From an uncultured bacterium (GTDB taxonomy: Bacteria > Myxococcota_A > Bradymonadia > UBA7976 > VGTA01), in the NCBI GenBank assembly GCA_943788935.1, contig CALSSE010000011.1, forward strand, positions 62,001 to 126,000: DNA of 64,000 bases, written 5' to 3'. Positions 1-8,681 of the stretch are shown in pieces; within the stretch, counting starts at the first letter, position 1, and each line of letters opens with the position of its first letter. The translations under genes were made by a program, and so were the position numbers. The notes beneath the pieces are model-generated. The model did not search any database. It was not told the origin of the DNA and saw only the letters and a program-made list of their open reading frames with translations.

Positions 1-2283
1 GGTCTAGACACCTGCGCGAATAACATTGAAGCGAACTTAAGCAGAGATGGCGGGGCACCGGTCCCTTATGCGGAGAACAATCTGATCAACACCCCGGGTG
101 ATTATACCCTGCGACTCACAGTCTCGAATTGTATCGGGACACCCCGCGATCAGGTGTTGAACTTCCGCGTGAACCGTCCGCCGGTCGCTAGACCACGTCC
201 TGATGGTCACCCTAGCGCAGATCCGAACGCAGATAACGCGTACATTGTGGCAGAGGGCTCTCCATTGACCCTAGACGCGACAGCGTCAACCTCGCCTGAG
301 TTTGATGATCAAGTCGTAGGCTTTCAATGGACGATTCCGGGCCAGCAGGCGCTTCAGGGACCTTCTCCGGCTCTAGATACCAATGAAGATGGGGTGTTTA
401 ATGGGACTCTACAGGTCACTGACAGCCTAGGCGCGACTCATTCAGAGAGCGTCCAAGTGACGATCTCTGATATTGACCCAGTGGTGAACGCCGGCGGTCC
501 TTATGTCGCTGACCAAGGGATCCCGGTTCGCTTTGATGGAAGCCGCAGCCGCAGCCTCAATCCGGCGGCGGATCAGATCGTGAGCTATACGTGGTCATGG
601 GATGATGGGACACCAGATTCGATAGGGGTCGTTCAAGAGCACACCTTCACCGCTCAAGGTGCATTTAACGTAGCGTTGACCGTCTGTGACGAGGACAGCT
701 GCTCAGAGAGCGTCGTCGGGGTAGTGATCGCTGACGTCGACCCTGAGATCGAGAGCGTGTATATCACCGACGTGATGGGAGAGGTGAACGGAGATCGACC
801 CGATCCAGTGATCGGCTATGAGATCGTACCGGTCACCTTCGGAGTGACGGCGACCCCAGGAGCGCCAAACGACCCGATTACGCTCTATCAGTGGGATTTC
901 GATGGGGATAACTTGTTCGATGAGAACACCGAGGATCCAAGCGTGACGTGGCAGTTTATGGAGCCAGGACTCTATAACGTGGGTGTACTCGCCCGTGACC
1001 GTGACTCGTTCACCTTCCGCACCCAGCTCGTCGACGTTAAAGCAGTGGACTTTGAGACGACGTTCAACTACGCCAAATATCGCCTAGAAGAGGTGTTGAC
1101 CGGTGGAGGACTTAACGTGATCAACCGCGCTCGCTTGGCGAACACCGGATCAGCGATCAATAATGGGATTTGGGGTCAGGTCAATGATGGTCTAGTCGTC
1201 GATCCGATCGCTGAATACGCAGATGGCCGGATGGATAATGCCAACTCAGCGCGCGCTGAGCGGATCCACTTGCAGACTCAAGGGGTGTCCTTCTCCGCGG
1301 CTCAGAGAGTGCTCAGTGACTTCACCCAAGCGCAGGCGAATGGTGCCGACTTTGGGACAGCCATTTGGGCGATCTCTCGTCAGCTTCGCCGGGAGTTGGA
1401 TTATGATCTTCAGGCGGTTCAAGCAGATACCGATGGTCGTTACAACAGTCGCTCCGCTGATCCGGTTTATAGTCGTCGGTTGGATTTGACAGAGGGCTAT
1501 CTTGACGAGGTTGTGACCCTGTTTGATGATCCCGCTTTTGAGCGTGATGCGCGTAGCCTGAACCAACCAGAGGGCTTAAGCCTTGATCTTCAACGAGACG
1601 CTCGCAGCGGCCTTGATTGGTTAGGGATCGCTGTCGATCAGTGTTCAGACCCACGCTTTAATGGCTTTATTGTGGACGCTGATCAAAGTAACCCGAGCGG
1701 GTACTCAGTGGCGGCAGATGGAGTACGGGCGATCGCCTATGACGCTCTTGAAGACATGCTCACCGAGATCATTGCCTATGCTGATCGAGGCGGAGCGCAG
1801 AGCCCCTCACCAGGGAAAGAGCGTATCATCGAAGCGGCGACTAGCCTCGCCGAGATGCTAGAGAGAGCGAACCAAGGTATGGCATATAATTGTCAGCAGG
1901 ACTGCTCTTCTAACCGCAACGCCCTAGAGATCGAGATCGAGGCAATGGACCTGATCGCGGCCCTCGACGCCGCTTCAGTAAGCGGTGCCTATGTCATGCA
2001 TTGGCAGAGCTGTCTCGTAGAATATCTCCGCTTCCGTATCGAAGCGAGCTTAGTCGCGGTGAAGAGCTGGTGTGGCCAGTTTAATCCGCTCTATTTGAAG
2101 GCAGCGGAGATCTTCAGTGAAGGTGAGTCGCTCTTAACGGAGCAAGATGACATCATCGGCGCGCTTAACTTCTACTCCGATGATGCCCAACGGTGCTTGA
2201 TGCTTGATGTCTACAATAAGTGTCTCGTCCGTGTAGATCCCGAGTCAGACTTCTATGACTACCCTGAGGTTTGCTTAGAGTAG
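1..2283 (+). CDS. PKD-repeat surface/exported protein, 5'-truncated
   Basis: The frame is open from base 1, so this is the C-terminal 760 residues of a longer protein whose start lies outside the window. At least three PKD-like beta-sandwich units can be seen: one around visible residues 55-155, one at about 160-245 (VNAGGPYVADQG, then WSWDDG), and one at about 250-345 (YQWDFDGD). PKD domains are extracellular adhesion or stalk modules, so surface location is inferred. The last ~400 residues match no family I recognise. They look largely helical and carry several Cys residues near the C-terminus (for example CQQDC) that may form disulfides. The gene is followed after 57 bp by an unrelated gene on the same strand. 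The PKD call is solid; the function of the C-terminal part is unknown. Confidence 0.85.
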   Translation, partial: GLDTCANNIEANLSRDGGAPVPYAENNLINTPGDYTLRLTVSNCIGTPRDQVLNFRVNRPPVARPRPDGHPSADPNADNAYIVAEGSPLTLDATASTSPEFDDQVVGFQWTIPGQQALQGPSPALDTNEDGVFNGTLQVTDSLGATHSESVQVTISDIDPVVNAGGPYVADQGIPVRFDGSRSRSLNPAADQIVSYTWSWDDGTPDSIGVVQEHTFTAQGAFNVALTVCDEDSCSESVVGVVIADVDPEIESVYITDVMGEVNGDRPDPVIGYEIVPVTFGVTATPGAPNDPITLYQWDFDGDNLFDENTEDPSVTWQFMEPGLYNVGVLARDRDSFTFRTQLVDVKAVDFETTFNYAKYRLEEVLTGGGLNVINRARLANTGSAINNGIWGQVNDGLVVDPIAEYADGRMDNANSARAERIHLQTQGVSFSAAQRVLSDFTQAQANGADFGTAIWAISRQLRRELDYDLQAVQADTDGRYNSRSADPVYSRRLDLTEGYLDEVVTLFDDPAFERDARSLNQPEGLSLDLQRDARSGLDWLGIAVDQCSDPRFNGFIVDADQSNPSGYSVAADGVRAIAYDALEDMLTEIIAYADRGGAQSPSPGKERIIEAATSLAEMLERANQGMAYNCQQDCSSNRNALEIEIEAMDLIAALDAASVSGAYVMHWQSCLVEYLRFRIEASLVAVKSWCGQFNPLYLKAAEIFSEGESLLTEQDDIIGALNFYSDDAQRCLMLDVYNKCLVRVDPESDFYDYPEVCLE

Positions 2284-2340
2284 TGGAGGGGATCTGTCGG
2301 TGAGTGGTAAGCATGAAGATACGGGGAAGGGTTGAGCTAG

Positions 2341-3117
2341 ATGAGGACACAGCTCTTTGAGCTAGACTCTTTGGCTCGACAGTTTGTCGCTGAGACTTGG
2401 CTACACAGTCGCTCGACTATTCTTGATCAGTGGGTAGAGAGTGAACCCTTCGGTAAGATGTTTGGGATACTCTTAAGCACCGATGATAAGAAAATAGATG
2501 TAGAGTCGTTCTCTGCTCCTGAAGCGATGAAGTCTTTACAGAGAGCGATCTCTATTGGTCTGGTAAGAGTCTTACAAGCATATTCAGGTCAACTCGATGG
2601 GGTATGGACGCGACCTCTTTGGGCACCCTCATTGATCAATCATCATTTGATCTGTGGTGAAAGTTGGCGTGTTCAACGAGCTCTTCATCGACTCACTTAT
2701 GACTATCATTTAGCTCAAAAGAGAGGAGAGGAATCAGAGGCGAAATCGTTAAAGTTGAGACGCGCTGCACTCTCTCGTGAGCACGCGAGAACGATTCGTG
2801 ACTCCACCCAGATCACCTCAATGAGCGGTGAGCGCTTACCGCTGAGTAAAGTGTGGTCCACTGCTCCAACAGGTGTGGGAGAATGCTGCGCTCCAAAACT
2901 GATTAGCCATGCGAGTGAGATGGGACTTCGACCACTTGGAATTGCCGAGTTTTGGTGGGGTCCGTCTCCTCGTAAATCACGTGTTGATATGATTGAAGAG
3001 AGAGTATGGTCTAAAGATGGTCATAGTGATTCTTCACGAATGCTCAGGTTTTATGCGCCTTGTAAGCATCGCTGCCAGCCACTCTTACCATTTATGATCG
3101 AAGGTGATCGCTCTTAA
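2341..3117 (+). CDS. Stand-alone N-terminal domain of RluA-type pseudouridine synthase family
   Basis: This 258-residue protein resembles the N-terminal extension of the long (~560 aa) RluA-family pseudouridine synthases of Vibrio and Bacteroidetes. The match is the block GVGECCAPKL, then AEFWWG (residues 202-207), then FYAPCKHRCQP. The Cys pair at 182-183 and the CxxxC at 241/245 could bind a metal. In the long enzymes this module is followed directly by the catalytic domain. Here the protein stops right after the module and a convergent gene begins 7 bp later, so no catalytic part is present locally. A preceding Lys/Arg/Glu-rich helical stretch (about 120-165) also fits the family. An AAGGG motif lies 9 nt before the ATG. 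A role in RNA binding or modification is inference; family recognition rests on remembered motifs. Confidence 0.7.
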   Translation: MRTQLFELDSLARQFVAETWLHSRSTILDQWVESEPFGKMFGILLSTDDKKIDVESFSAPEAMKSLQRAISIGLVRVLQAYSGQLDGVWTRPLWAPSLINHHLICGESWRVQRALHRLTYDYHLAQKRGEESEAKSLKLRRAALSREHARTIRDSTQITSMSGERLPLSKVWSTAPTGVGECCAPKLISHASEMGLRPLGIAEFWWGPSPRKSRVDMIEERVWSKDGHSDSSRMLRFYAPCKHRCQPLLPFMIEGDRS

Positions 3118-3124
3118 AGGCATC

Positions 3125-4051
3125 TCACCTTGAATAAGATTCAAAAGAGGCGAGCAAGTTCTCTTGGTCTATACTCGGTTGATATCCCGTTAACTCTCTG
3201 AATGAGCGATCTTGGATCACTACAGGATATTTGATATGTCTAATCGCAGAGATTGGCAGAGAGGTGAGATTTAAGCTCCGAGTGATCACTGTGTATAGAG
3301 GCTCAGGGAGAGGGATTTGAGTACGATTTGTGCTCTTACAGAGGACCGATAGTGGGAGTGGAGTGGGGCCGGCTACATTATAGACTCCCCGTAGCTTGGC
3401 GTTCAATGAGGCGATGATCGCTCTCACCGCATCATCTTCATGCATAACTTGGAAGAGAGGATCAAAACCCATAATCGTCGGCACTCTATGTCCTCTAGAT
3501 TCTCCTAGGAAGCTAGCGAGAGTACCTCGCATGGAAGGTCCCAAGGTATAAGCGAGCCTCAAAACAGCTGTGTCTAGTTGAGGGTAACGCCACAGCGCTG
3601 AACCAGCGAATAGATCAGCAGCGACGAGATCAGCGAGCGCGGGATAAGTGGCGGTTGCTAGCGGAGGCTCAGCTTCTGTTCTATAGAGTGGAGCGTCTGC
3701 GGCCGCACCATATACTGTATGTCTACCAATAAATATAGCTTGCTTTACTTCATAGTTATGACAGTGCTCGAAGATCGTTTGAGTCCCACCGAGGTTAATG
3801 CGGTAGCGCTCTTCTTGATGGGCTGTTAAGTGGGTGACGGTCGCCATATGGATCACTGCTTCGGGGCGATGATGCCTAAAGATATCTTCAGCGGGTCGTT
3901 TGCGTATATCAGCGTTAAATAACTGGATACCGGCAGGTGCATCAGGCCATGGACGTCTATCCACACCAAGGACCTCATGCCCTAGGTGGAGGAGCTCTTT
4001 AGCGAGCGCTCTCGCGATCCCCCCACTGATCCCCGTAATTAGGATCTTCAT
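3125..4051 (-). CDS. Extended SDR / NAD-dependent epimerase-like protein
   Basis: A 308-residue extended short-chain dehydrogenase/reductase. The N-terminus MKILITGISGGIARAL is the Rossmann dinucleotide-binding loop, and GVDRRPW follows the second strand. The segment GRHTVYG lies where the catalytic Ser/Thr normally sits. The usual YxxxK reads Y136-P-A-L-A140, so the catalytic lysine is replaced by alanine and classical oxidoreductase chemistry is doubtful. The ATG overlaps the stop of the upstream acyltransferase gene by 4 bp (ATGA), and AGGAGA precedes it, implying translational coupling. With the upstream acyltransferase and SCP2 genes this looks like a lipid-related operon. Substrate unknown; a non-catalytic NAD-binding role is possible. 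Confidence 0.8.
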   Translation of the reverse strand: MKILITGISGGIARALAKELLHLGHEVLGVDRRPWPDAPAGIQLFNADIRKRPAEDIFRHHRPEAVIHMATVTHLTAHQEERYRINLGGTQTIFEHCHNYEVKQAIFIGRHTVYGAAADAPLYRTEAEPPLATATYPALADLVAADLFAGSALWRYPQLDTAVLRLAYTLGPSMRGTLASFLGESRGHRVPTIMGFDPLFQVMHEDDAVRAIIASLNAKLRGVYNVAGPTPLPLSVLCKSTNRTQIPLPEPLYTVITRSLNLTSLPISAIRHIKYPVVIQDRSFRELTGYQPSIDQENLLASFESYSR

Positions 4052-4965
4052 GGTGTGGTTTCTCCTCTTTTTGGCGCTTGCTCAGAGCTTAAGTTACTGA
4101 GTTTACCACCTCTAGTGAGGCCACCTTGACTGATTTCTTTAGCCTCTGCGACTCTCTCTTCTCGTCGTTGTCGACCGATGGAAATGAGCGCTGCGATATC
4201 AGCGCGTACCTGATCTACATAGCTCTGTATGACGCTATCTTTCTCATTACCTGACCCTTTGAAATATAATGGCTCCCCATAGAGGATCTGGCAGTGTTCA
4301 GGTTTAGGAATGGGGATAATGTGTTTGGGGATTGGTATATAGGGTACACCGAGTAGCTTGGCGATCGGTTGTGCGTGATAGATAACAGGCATCGCTTCTT
4401 CGCCACCGACAAAGGCAAAGGGGATAATAGGGCTATTCGTCTTGAGAGCGATCCTCACAAACCCTGTTCCAAACCGCTCTAATTGATAGCGCTCACTGTA
4501 GAGTTTACCTGTCCCTCTCACCCCCTCGGGGAAGGCGAGGAGGAGTCGCTCTGCCTCAAGGAGCTGTATCGCGTGTTCGGGGAGGCCTGTGAGCTGGCCA
4601 ATTCTGCTAAACAGCGAGGAGAGAAAGGGGAGGTTTTGGGCGAATTTCTCAACCATACCATGCGCATGTCGAGGCGTGTCGAGCTCAAAGAAAATAGAAG
4701 CAAATATCATCGCCGCGTCAACAGGGATCCCACCGGAGTGATTGCCTATGAGCATCCCTCTCCCCTCTTTTGGGATATGATCTAGTCCGGTGACCTCTAC
4801 CTTAAAGTATCTTCTGTAGAGAGGGTCTAAGAGGCTATAAAATAGGCCTAGATGACTCTTAGAGATCCCAAAATGATCAAACCCAAGAGAGCTAAAGGGG
4901 ATATCAAGGCTCTCAAGTCGCTCAGAGACCTTCTGAGTAGTCACCAAGTGCAGAAGTTCATCCAT
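4048..4965 (-). CDS. Lysophospholipid acyltransferase family protein
   Basis: A 305-residue PlsC/DGAT-like acyltransferase. Block I is NHSGGIPVD at about residues 75-83, with the catalytic His. Block III is the acceptor-binding FPEGVRGTGK at about 145-154. Block IV is IIPFAFVGGEEAMP. The spacing inside NHSGGIPVD is that of the diacylglycerol-acyltransferase-like branch rather than the short HX4D of plain PlsC. It probably transfers an acyl chain to a lipid acceptor at the inner membrane. The C-terminal ~60 residues are charged and low in complexity. It overlaps the downstream SDR gene by 4 bp and follows an SCP2-domain gene by 62 bp, consistent with one transcript for lipid modification. The exact substrate cannot be told from sequence. 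Confidence 0.85.
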   Translation of the reverse strand: MDELLHLVTTQKVSERLESLDIPFSSLGFDHFGISKSHLGLFYSLLDPLYRRYFKVEVTGLDHIPKEGRGMLIGNHSGGIPVDAAMIFASIFFELDTPRHAHGMVEKFAQNLPFLSSLFSRIGQLTGLPEHAIQLLEAERLLLAFPEGVRGTGKLYSERYQLERFGTGFVRIALKTNSPIIPFAFVGGEEAMPVIYHAQPIAKLLGVPYIPIPKHIIPIPKPEHCQILYGEPLYFKGSGNEKDSVIQSYVDQVRADIAALISIGRQRREERVAEAKEISQGGLTRGGKLSNLSSEQAPKRGETTP

Positions 4966-5027
4966 TGACTCACCATCACAGACTGCTCAGATGACTGAGC
5001 ATTGTCAGATCAGAGCTTAACGCTCGA

Positions 5028-5363
5028 TTACCCCATAATCTCACCGAGTTGCAGGGCGAGGCCCATATTACCTTCAATCTCTAGCTTACCACCCATAAAG
5101 AGCATCGCTCCTTGAGCTTCACCGTTGTAGAGATCTAGGAAGTCAGATGATTCCATAGTGATTGTACAATCAGCCTCCTCATGCTCACCAGCGCCCGCAG
5201 AGCCTTGCTTTAGGTCAACAAACCACGCTCCCGGTTCATCACCGGTAAGGTTAAATTGAAAAACAGCGCCGAGCGCCATCATCTTCTCGCGGTCAGCAGG
5301 ATCATTAAAGCGGGCAGGAATAGTCTCATTGAAGATTTTTGACGCACTCATGGGTACACTCAC
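5028..5363 (-). CDS. SCP2 sterol-binding domain protein
   Basis: A 111-residue single-domain protein with the SCP2 pattern: amphipathic strands (VFQFNLTGDEPGAWFVDLK), a central polar segment ending ADCTITMESSDFLDL, and the lipid-cavity helix region MLFMGGKLEIEGNMGLALQL. SCP2 domains bind sterols, fatty acyl-CoAs or other lipids in the cytoplasm. It is the first gene of the minus-strand lipid cluster with the acyltransferase and SDR. Two starts are possible: GTG at 5363, or ATG at 5351, which begins MSASKIFNE and has a GAG-rich stretch upstream. The sequence does not decide between them. It diverges from efp, so a shared promoter region lies at about 5364-5515. Confidence 0.85.
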   Translation of the reverse strand: MSVPMSASKIFNETIPARFNDPADREKMMALGAVFQFNLTGDEPGAWFVDLKQGSAGAGEHEEADCTITMESSDFLDLYNGEAQGAMLFMGGKLEIEGNMGLALQLGEIMG

Positions 5364-5514
5364 TCTGTTAAGTTTTTATGGCAAATCGTTACCTTCAGCG
5401 ATACCTCGCTTGAAGAGATCTAACTTGTATCGATAAATGACACTTGAGACTATGTGCATATTGTGTTGATAAGTCAACTCAGCACACATTTTACGATCAC
5501 TTTTAAACGGTGGT

Positions 5515-5522
5515 AGAGGAGG
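5515..5522 (+). promoter_or_regulatory. Strong Shine-Dalgarno site fixing the efp start
   Basis: AGAGGAGG sits 8 nt before the ATG at 5531. This favours that start over the in-frame GTG at 5510 and the ATG at 5525 (only 2 nt away), and gives the usual EF-P N-terminus MITTSDFKKG. Confidence 0.8.
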
Positions 5523-5530
5523 ATATGGTA

Positions 5531-6109
5531 ATGATCACAACATCAGATTTTAAGAAAGGTGCTAGGGTTGAGTTGGACGGCTCACCTTGGGCGATCGTGA
5601 GCGTCACTACACAGACTCCAAGTGCTCGAGGGGCAGCGACTTTAGTGAAAGCTCGGCTGAAAAATATCCTCACCGGGCAGGTCTCTGATCGCACATTTAA
5701 ATCGGGTGAAAAATTCCAAATGCCCGATGTAGAGATGCGTCCCGCGCAGTACCTTTACTCTAGTCCTGAAGACAGGGAGTCTGTGTACCACTTCATGGAT
5801 ATGAACAGCTATGACCAGTTTGAACTTCGAGACGGTGACCTTGGAGATATCGCTAAGTGGTTAGTGGAGAACTTAGAAGTCAAGTCCGTACTGTATAATG
5901 GCAACGTAGTAGGGATTGAGCTCCCCCAGTTTGTAGAGTTAGAGCTCGATATGGTAGAGCCAGGCAGTAAAGGTGATACCGCTAGTGGATCGGTCACTAC
6001 AGCGGCTTATACGAGCAGTGGAATTCGAGTGTTGGTTCCACTCTTCATTAAGTCGGGAGATAAAATCAGAGTAGATACGACTACCGGTCAGTTTAAAGAT
6101 CGGGTGTAG
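5531..6109 (+). CDS. efp: Elongation factor P with EfpL/YeiP-like tip loop
   Basis: A 192-residue three-domain translation factor that helps the ribosome make Pro-Pro bonds. The KOW-like N-domain begins MITTSDFKKG. The tip loop reads TPSARGAATLVK with Arg33 at the apex. That loop is one residue longer than the PGKGQAF loop of canonical EF-P and matches the loop of the YeiP/EfpL paralogue (SPTARGAATL). The C-terminal domain (VEPGSKGDTASGSVTTAAY, then GIRVLVPLFIKSGDKIRVDT) is canonical EF-P. No modification enzyme gene (epmA/B, earP, ymfI-type) is adjacent, and an Arg-tipped EfpL loop acts unmodified in known cases. The gene is convergent with rnhA, 10 bp apart. The EF-P assignment is certain; the EfpL-like mechanism is inference. 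Confidence 0.93.
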   Translation: MITTSDFKKGARVELDGSPWAIVSVTTQTPSARGAATLVKARLKNILTGQVSDRTFKSGEKFQMPDVEMRPAQYLYSSPEDRESVYHFMDMNSYDQFELRDGDLGDIAKWLVENLEVKSVLYNGNVVGIELPQFVELELDMVEPGSKGDTASGSVTTAAYTSSGIRVLVPLFIKSGDKIRVDTTTGQFKDRV

Positions 6110-6119
6110 AAGAAGAGTC

Positions 6120-6617
6120 TCAGCGTTTGCGTTGAGAGAGGAAAGGGCCCATGCCTCGGCGGGCAATTTCATCAGCGCGTTCATTTCCAGGATCTCCCGC
6201 GTGACCCTTAACCCACTTCCAGGTCACTTGGTGAGGAAGTCTCGCAGCGTCAAGCTCTATCCATAAGTCTTTATTCTTAACGGGTTTACCTGCGGCGGTG
6301 CGCCATCCCTTTTTCTTCCAATTGTCGATCCAAGACATGATCCCTTGTTTGAGATAATTACTGTCGGTGTAAAGAGTCACATCACAGGGGAATTTCAGCG
6401 CCTCTAATGCCTTGATGGCGGCCATGATCTCCATCCGATTATTGGTCGTCTCTTGCTCACCGCCATGAAGCTCTCGCTCATGCTTCCCTGAGCGCAGTAA
6501 AGCACCCCACCCTCCAGGGCCAGGGTTTCCAGAGCAGGCACCATCAGTATAGATGATGACCACCTTTCGAGGTGATGTGTTTTGAGCCGCAGGTGGTTGG
6601 GACGAAGATTCACTCAT
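6120..6617 (-). CDS. rnhA: Ribonuclease HI
   Basis: A 165-residue RNase HI that cleaves the RNA strand of RNA-DNA hybrids, removing primers and R-loops. All four carboxylates are present: D25 in [17 protein letters not shown]63 in [10 protein letters not shown]85 in YTDSNYL and D149 in NERADE. The His that assists catalysis is H139 in [14 protein letters not shown]. The basic handle region ([21 protein letters not shown]) is intact. The first ~17 residues form a polar extension rich in Ser, Gln and Pro, so the protein is slightly longer than the E. coli enzyme (155 aa). The gene is convergent with efp and may share a transcript with the ABC transporter gene 78 bp upstream. Confidence 0.96.
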   Translation of the reverse strand: MSESSSQPPAAQNTSPRKVVIIYTDGACSGNPGPGGWGALLRSGKHERELHGGEQETTNNRMEIMAAIKALEALKFPCDVTLYTDSNYLKQGIMSWIDNWKKKGWRTAAGKPVKNKDLWIELDAARLPHQVTWKWVKGHAGDPGNERADEIARRGMGPFLSQRKR

Positions 6618-6695
6618 ATTAAATATTACTCTCGCGTTCAGGGGAGGGGTCGATCGATGTCACTAAATAAGGTAACCCATAGCATATCGACACAT

Positions 6696-8681
6696 TCAGC
6701 CATAGAGGTCACTGAATGACTCCCAAAGCCACTCTATGTCCAACAGCTGAGCTGCGATCAGGGAAGTACAAAAGACAGCGCTCATCAAGAGGATGAAGAA
6801 GAGAGAGTATTCTTGAAGAGAGAGAGACATCACTTGTCGTCGATTGAGACCTATAGCGAGCAATGTCGCTCTTATAGGCGCTCTACTCAAATGCCGCTGG
6901 GAGATCATCAACAGGATAAGCCCTAGAACGAGAGCAGATAAGACATTGATGAGTGGGGAGAGCACTTGATGAAGCTGAGTGAGCGCCCCTAAAGTCTTCT
7001 GTGAGATCACTCTTGGCTCTATAACCGTGAACCGCTCACTGTCACTTAACAATTTTGCTTTCAGTAAGCTCTTGTGCTTATCGGAGAGATCATGGACTAA
7101 AAGTGCAGATATAGGTAATAAATCCGGATCTTCATGGAGGTGGACTCGCCCTTTGTGTAGTTCTTGGTCGATCGGTAACCCCCCATCGACGATACCCGAT
7201 ACAGGTGCGTGAGCATGCGCAAAACCAAGAGCTGCCCAAGCGGTCGCTAAAGTCGTAAATAAAGCTCGTTGATCAGCGTGATCAGGGGTTCGAAATAGGC
7301 CGACAACTTTCATCTCAATAGGGTAAGGGGCGGTGAGTTGAAAGACATCGCTGAGCTCAGTCTGCGTCATCGACCCTATCTGCAAGTGATGAATGTCAGC
7401 GAGAGACTCACTCACACATACCTCCCCCAAGCGATGGGGAGCGCGACCTTCGTTAAAATGAAACTCTCTGTATCGATAATAACTAGAGTCAACTCCAAGT
7501 AGGGGACGACCCATTGACTTAGGAGCGATGACGATCGGAGACCCCTCTCCTAAACGCATCGATAAGAGCTGATCAACATCTCTCACGAGCATGGGGTTGA
7601 GGAGTGGGCCCGTAAAGTACAATCCGCTGAAGAATAGCTGAAGTGGACTGTTCACACCGCCCACAATGAGTGGGGTCTCTGCAGCTCGCCGATCGATTGT
7701 CCCTCGTGCTTGATGTAAAGACTCTCGTAATAGTGAGGGAATAAGTAGGGCGATTAAGCTGGCCAAGAGGAGAGTAAGGTATAATATGAAATGAGCGGTA
7801 ATCTGCCGGTAAGCAAATGACCACGCAGAGAAGGACCTCAATAGGGTCCATGAGGATATAGGTTGTCTGATCTCCTGTATTGAGCTCTCTGCATTCGACA
7901 GATCTATGCTCTCCGCTTGGTCTTTAATCTGATTCTGTTCACCCGGTATAACGTGGGCAGCGTTCTGTCCTTGAAGATGTATCGTCAGGTCACACTGTCT
8001 CGCTAAGTCTCTGTTATGAGTCGCAATGATCAAAGTTGCCGTCGAAGTTGCAGTTAATGAACTCGATACAATAGAGGTATTAGACGGAGGAGGGCGAGAG
8101 TAGAGGAGGGCTTCAGAGACCTTTTGTGATAGCTCTTCATCGAGATGCGATGTAGGTTCATCAAATAATAGGTAATGACGGTGGCTTAACCAGACCTTAA
8201 GGACCTCTGCTCTTTGACGTTCTCCCATTGAGAGTTTATTAGGGAATTGAGACATAATGTGATGAGAGAGTCCAAAGAGGGAGCAGGCGTGGTTGGTCTG
8301 TATTCGCTCTGATGTCTCTAAAGCAGAGTCTATCGTCGCCAGTGTGCCTCTGGAGAGGCTCTGGGCGCTGATCAAGAGATTCTCTCTTACCGAATGCGAG
8401 TTAAAGAACGGAGTGTGAGCGCCCTGCCAAGCTAAATAGTCAGCTCTCCACCTCGCTCGTTGACTCTCAGAGGCGAGATGAAGTCCTACTTCGTTGACCC
8501 AGACTTCACCTTCTGTCGGTGTGATCAGACCAGCGAGGATGGAGAGTAGCGTTGATTTCCCAGCGCCACTCTCACCAACCAGCGCCAGAGAAAGCCCTCT
8601 TTTAAGCTCTAAGAATGGAATATTTAATACCCATTCACTCTCTTCAGTCCAACGATGTTTTAGGCCGATGATTTTGATCAC
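6696..8681 (-). CDS. ABC transporter, ATPase fused to MacB/FtsX-like permease
   Basis: A 661-residue fusion. The N-terminal ATPase has Walker A GESGAGKS (36-43), the signature LSMGE (150-154) and Walker B LLFDEPTSHLD (171-181). After a linker, one membrane helix (HFILYLTLLLASLIALLIPS) leads into a ~250-residue exported domain, followed by two more helices near the C-terminus. This is the MacB/FtsX layout, but the protein ends after helix 3, where a fourth helix is usual. Such pumps act by mechanotransmission on lipoproteins, peptides or cell-wall enzymes. I chose the GTG at 8681: it overlaps the upstream stop as GTGA, has GAGG a few bases before it, and gives MIKIIGLKHRW. An ATG at 8744 would overlap the upstream gene by 67 bp. 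The cargo is unknown. Confidence 0.85.
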   Translation of the reverse strand: MIKIIGLKHRWTEESEWVLNIPFLELKRGLSLALVGESGAGKSTLLSILAGLITPTEGEVWVNEVGLHLASESQRARWRADYLAWQGAHTPFFNSHSVRENLLISAQSLSRGTLATIDSALETSERIQTNHACSLFGLSHHIMSQFPNKLSMGERQRAEVLKVWLSHRHYLLFDEPTSHLDEELSQKVSEALLYSRPPPSNTSIVSSSLTATSTATLIIATHNRDLARQCDLTIHLQGQNAAHVIPGEQNQIKDQAESIDLSNAESSIQEIRQPISSWTLLRSFSAWSFAYRQITAHFILYLTLLLASLIALLIPSLLRESLHQARGTIDRRAAETPLIVGGVNSPLQLFFSGLYFTGPLLNPMLVRDVDQLLSMRLGEGSPIVIAPKSMGRPLLGVDSSYYRYREFHFNEGRAPHRLGEVCVSESLADIHHLQIGSMTQTELSDVFQLTAPYPIEMKVVGLFRTPDHADQRALFTTLATAWAALGFAHAHAPVSGIVDGGLPIDQELHKGRVHLHEDPDLLPISALLVHDLSDKHKSLLKAKLLSDSERFTVIEPRVISQKTLGALTQLHQVLSPLINVLSALVLGLILLMISQRHLSRAPIRATLLAIGLNRRQVMSLSLQEYSLFFILLMSAVFCTSLIAAQLLDIEWLWESFSDLYG

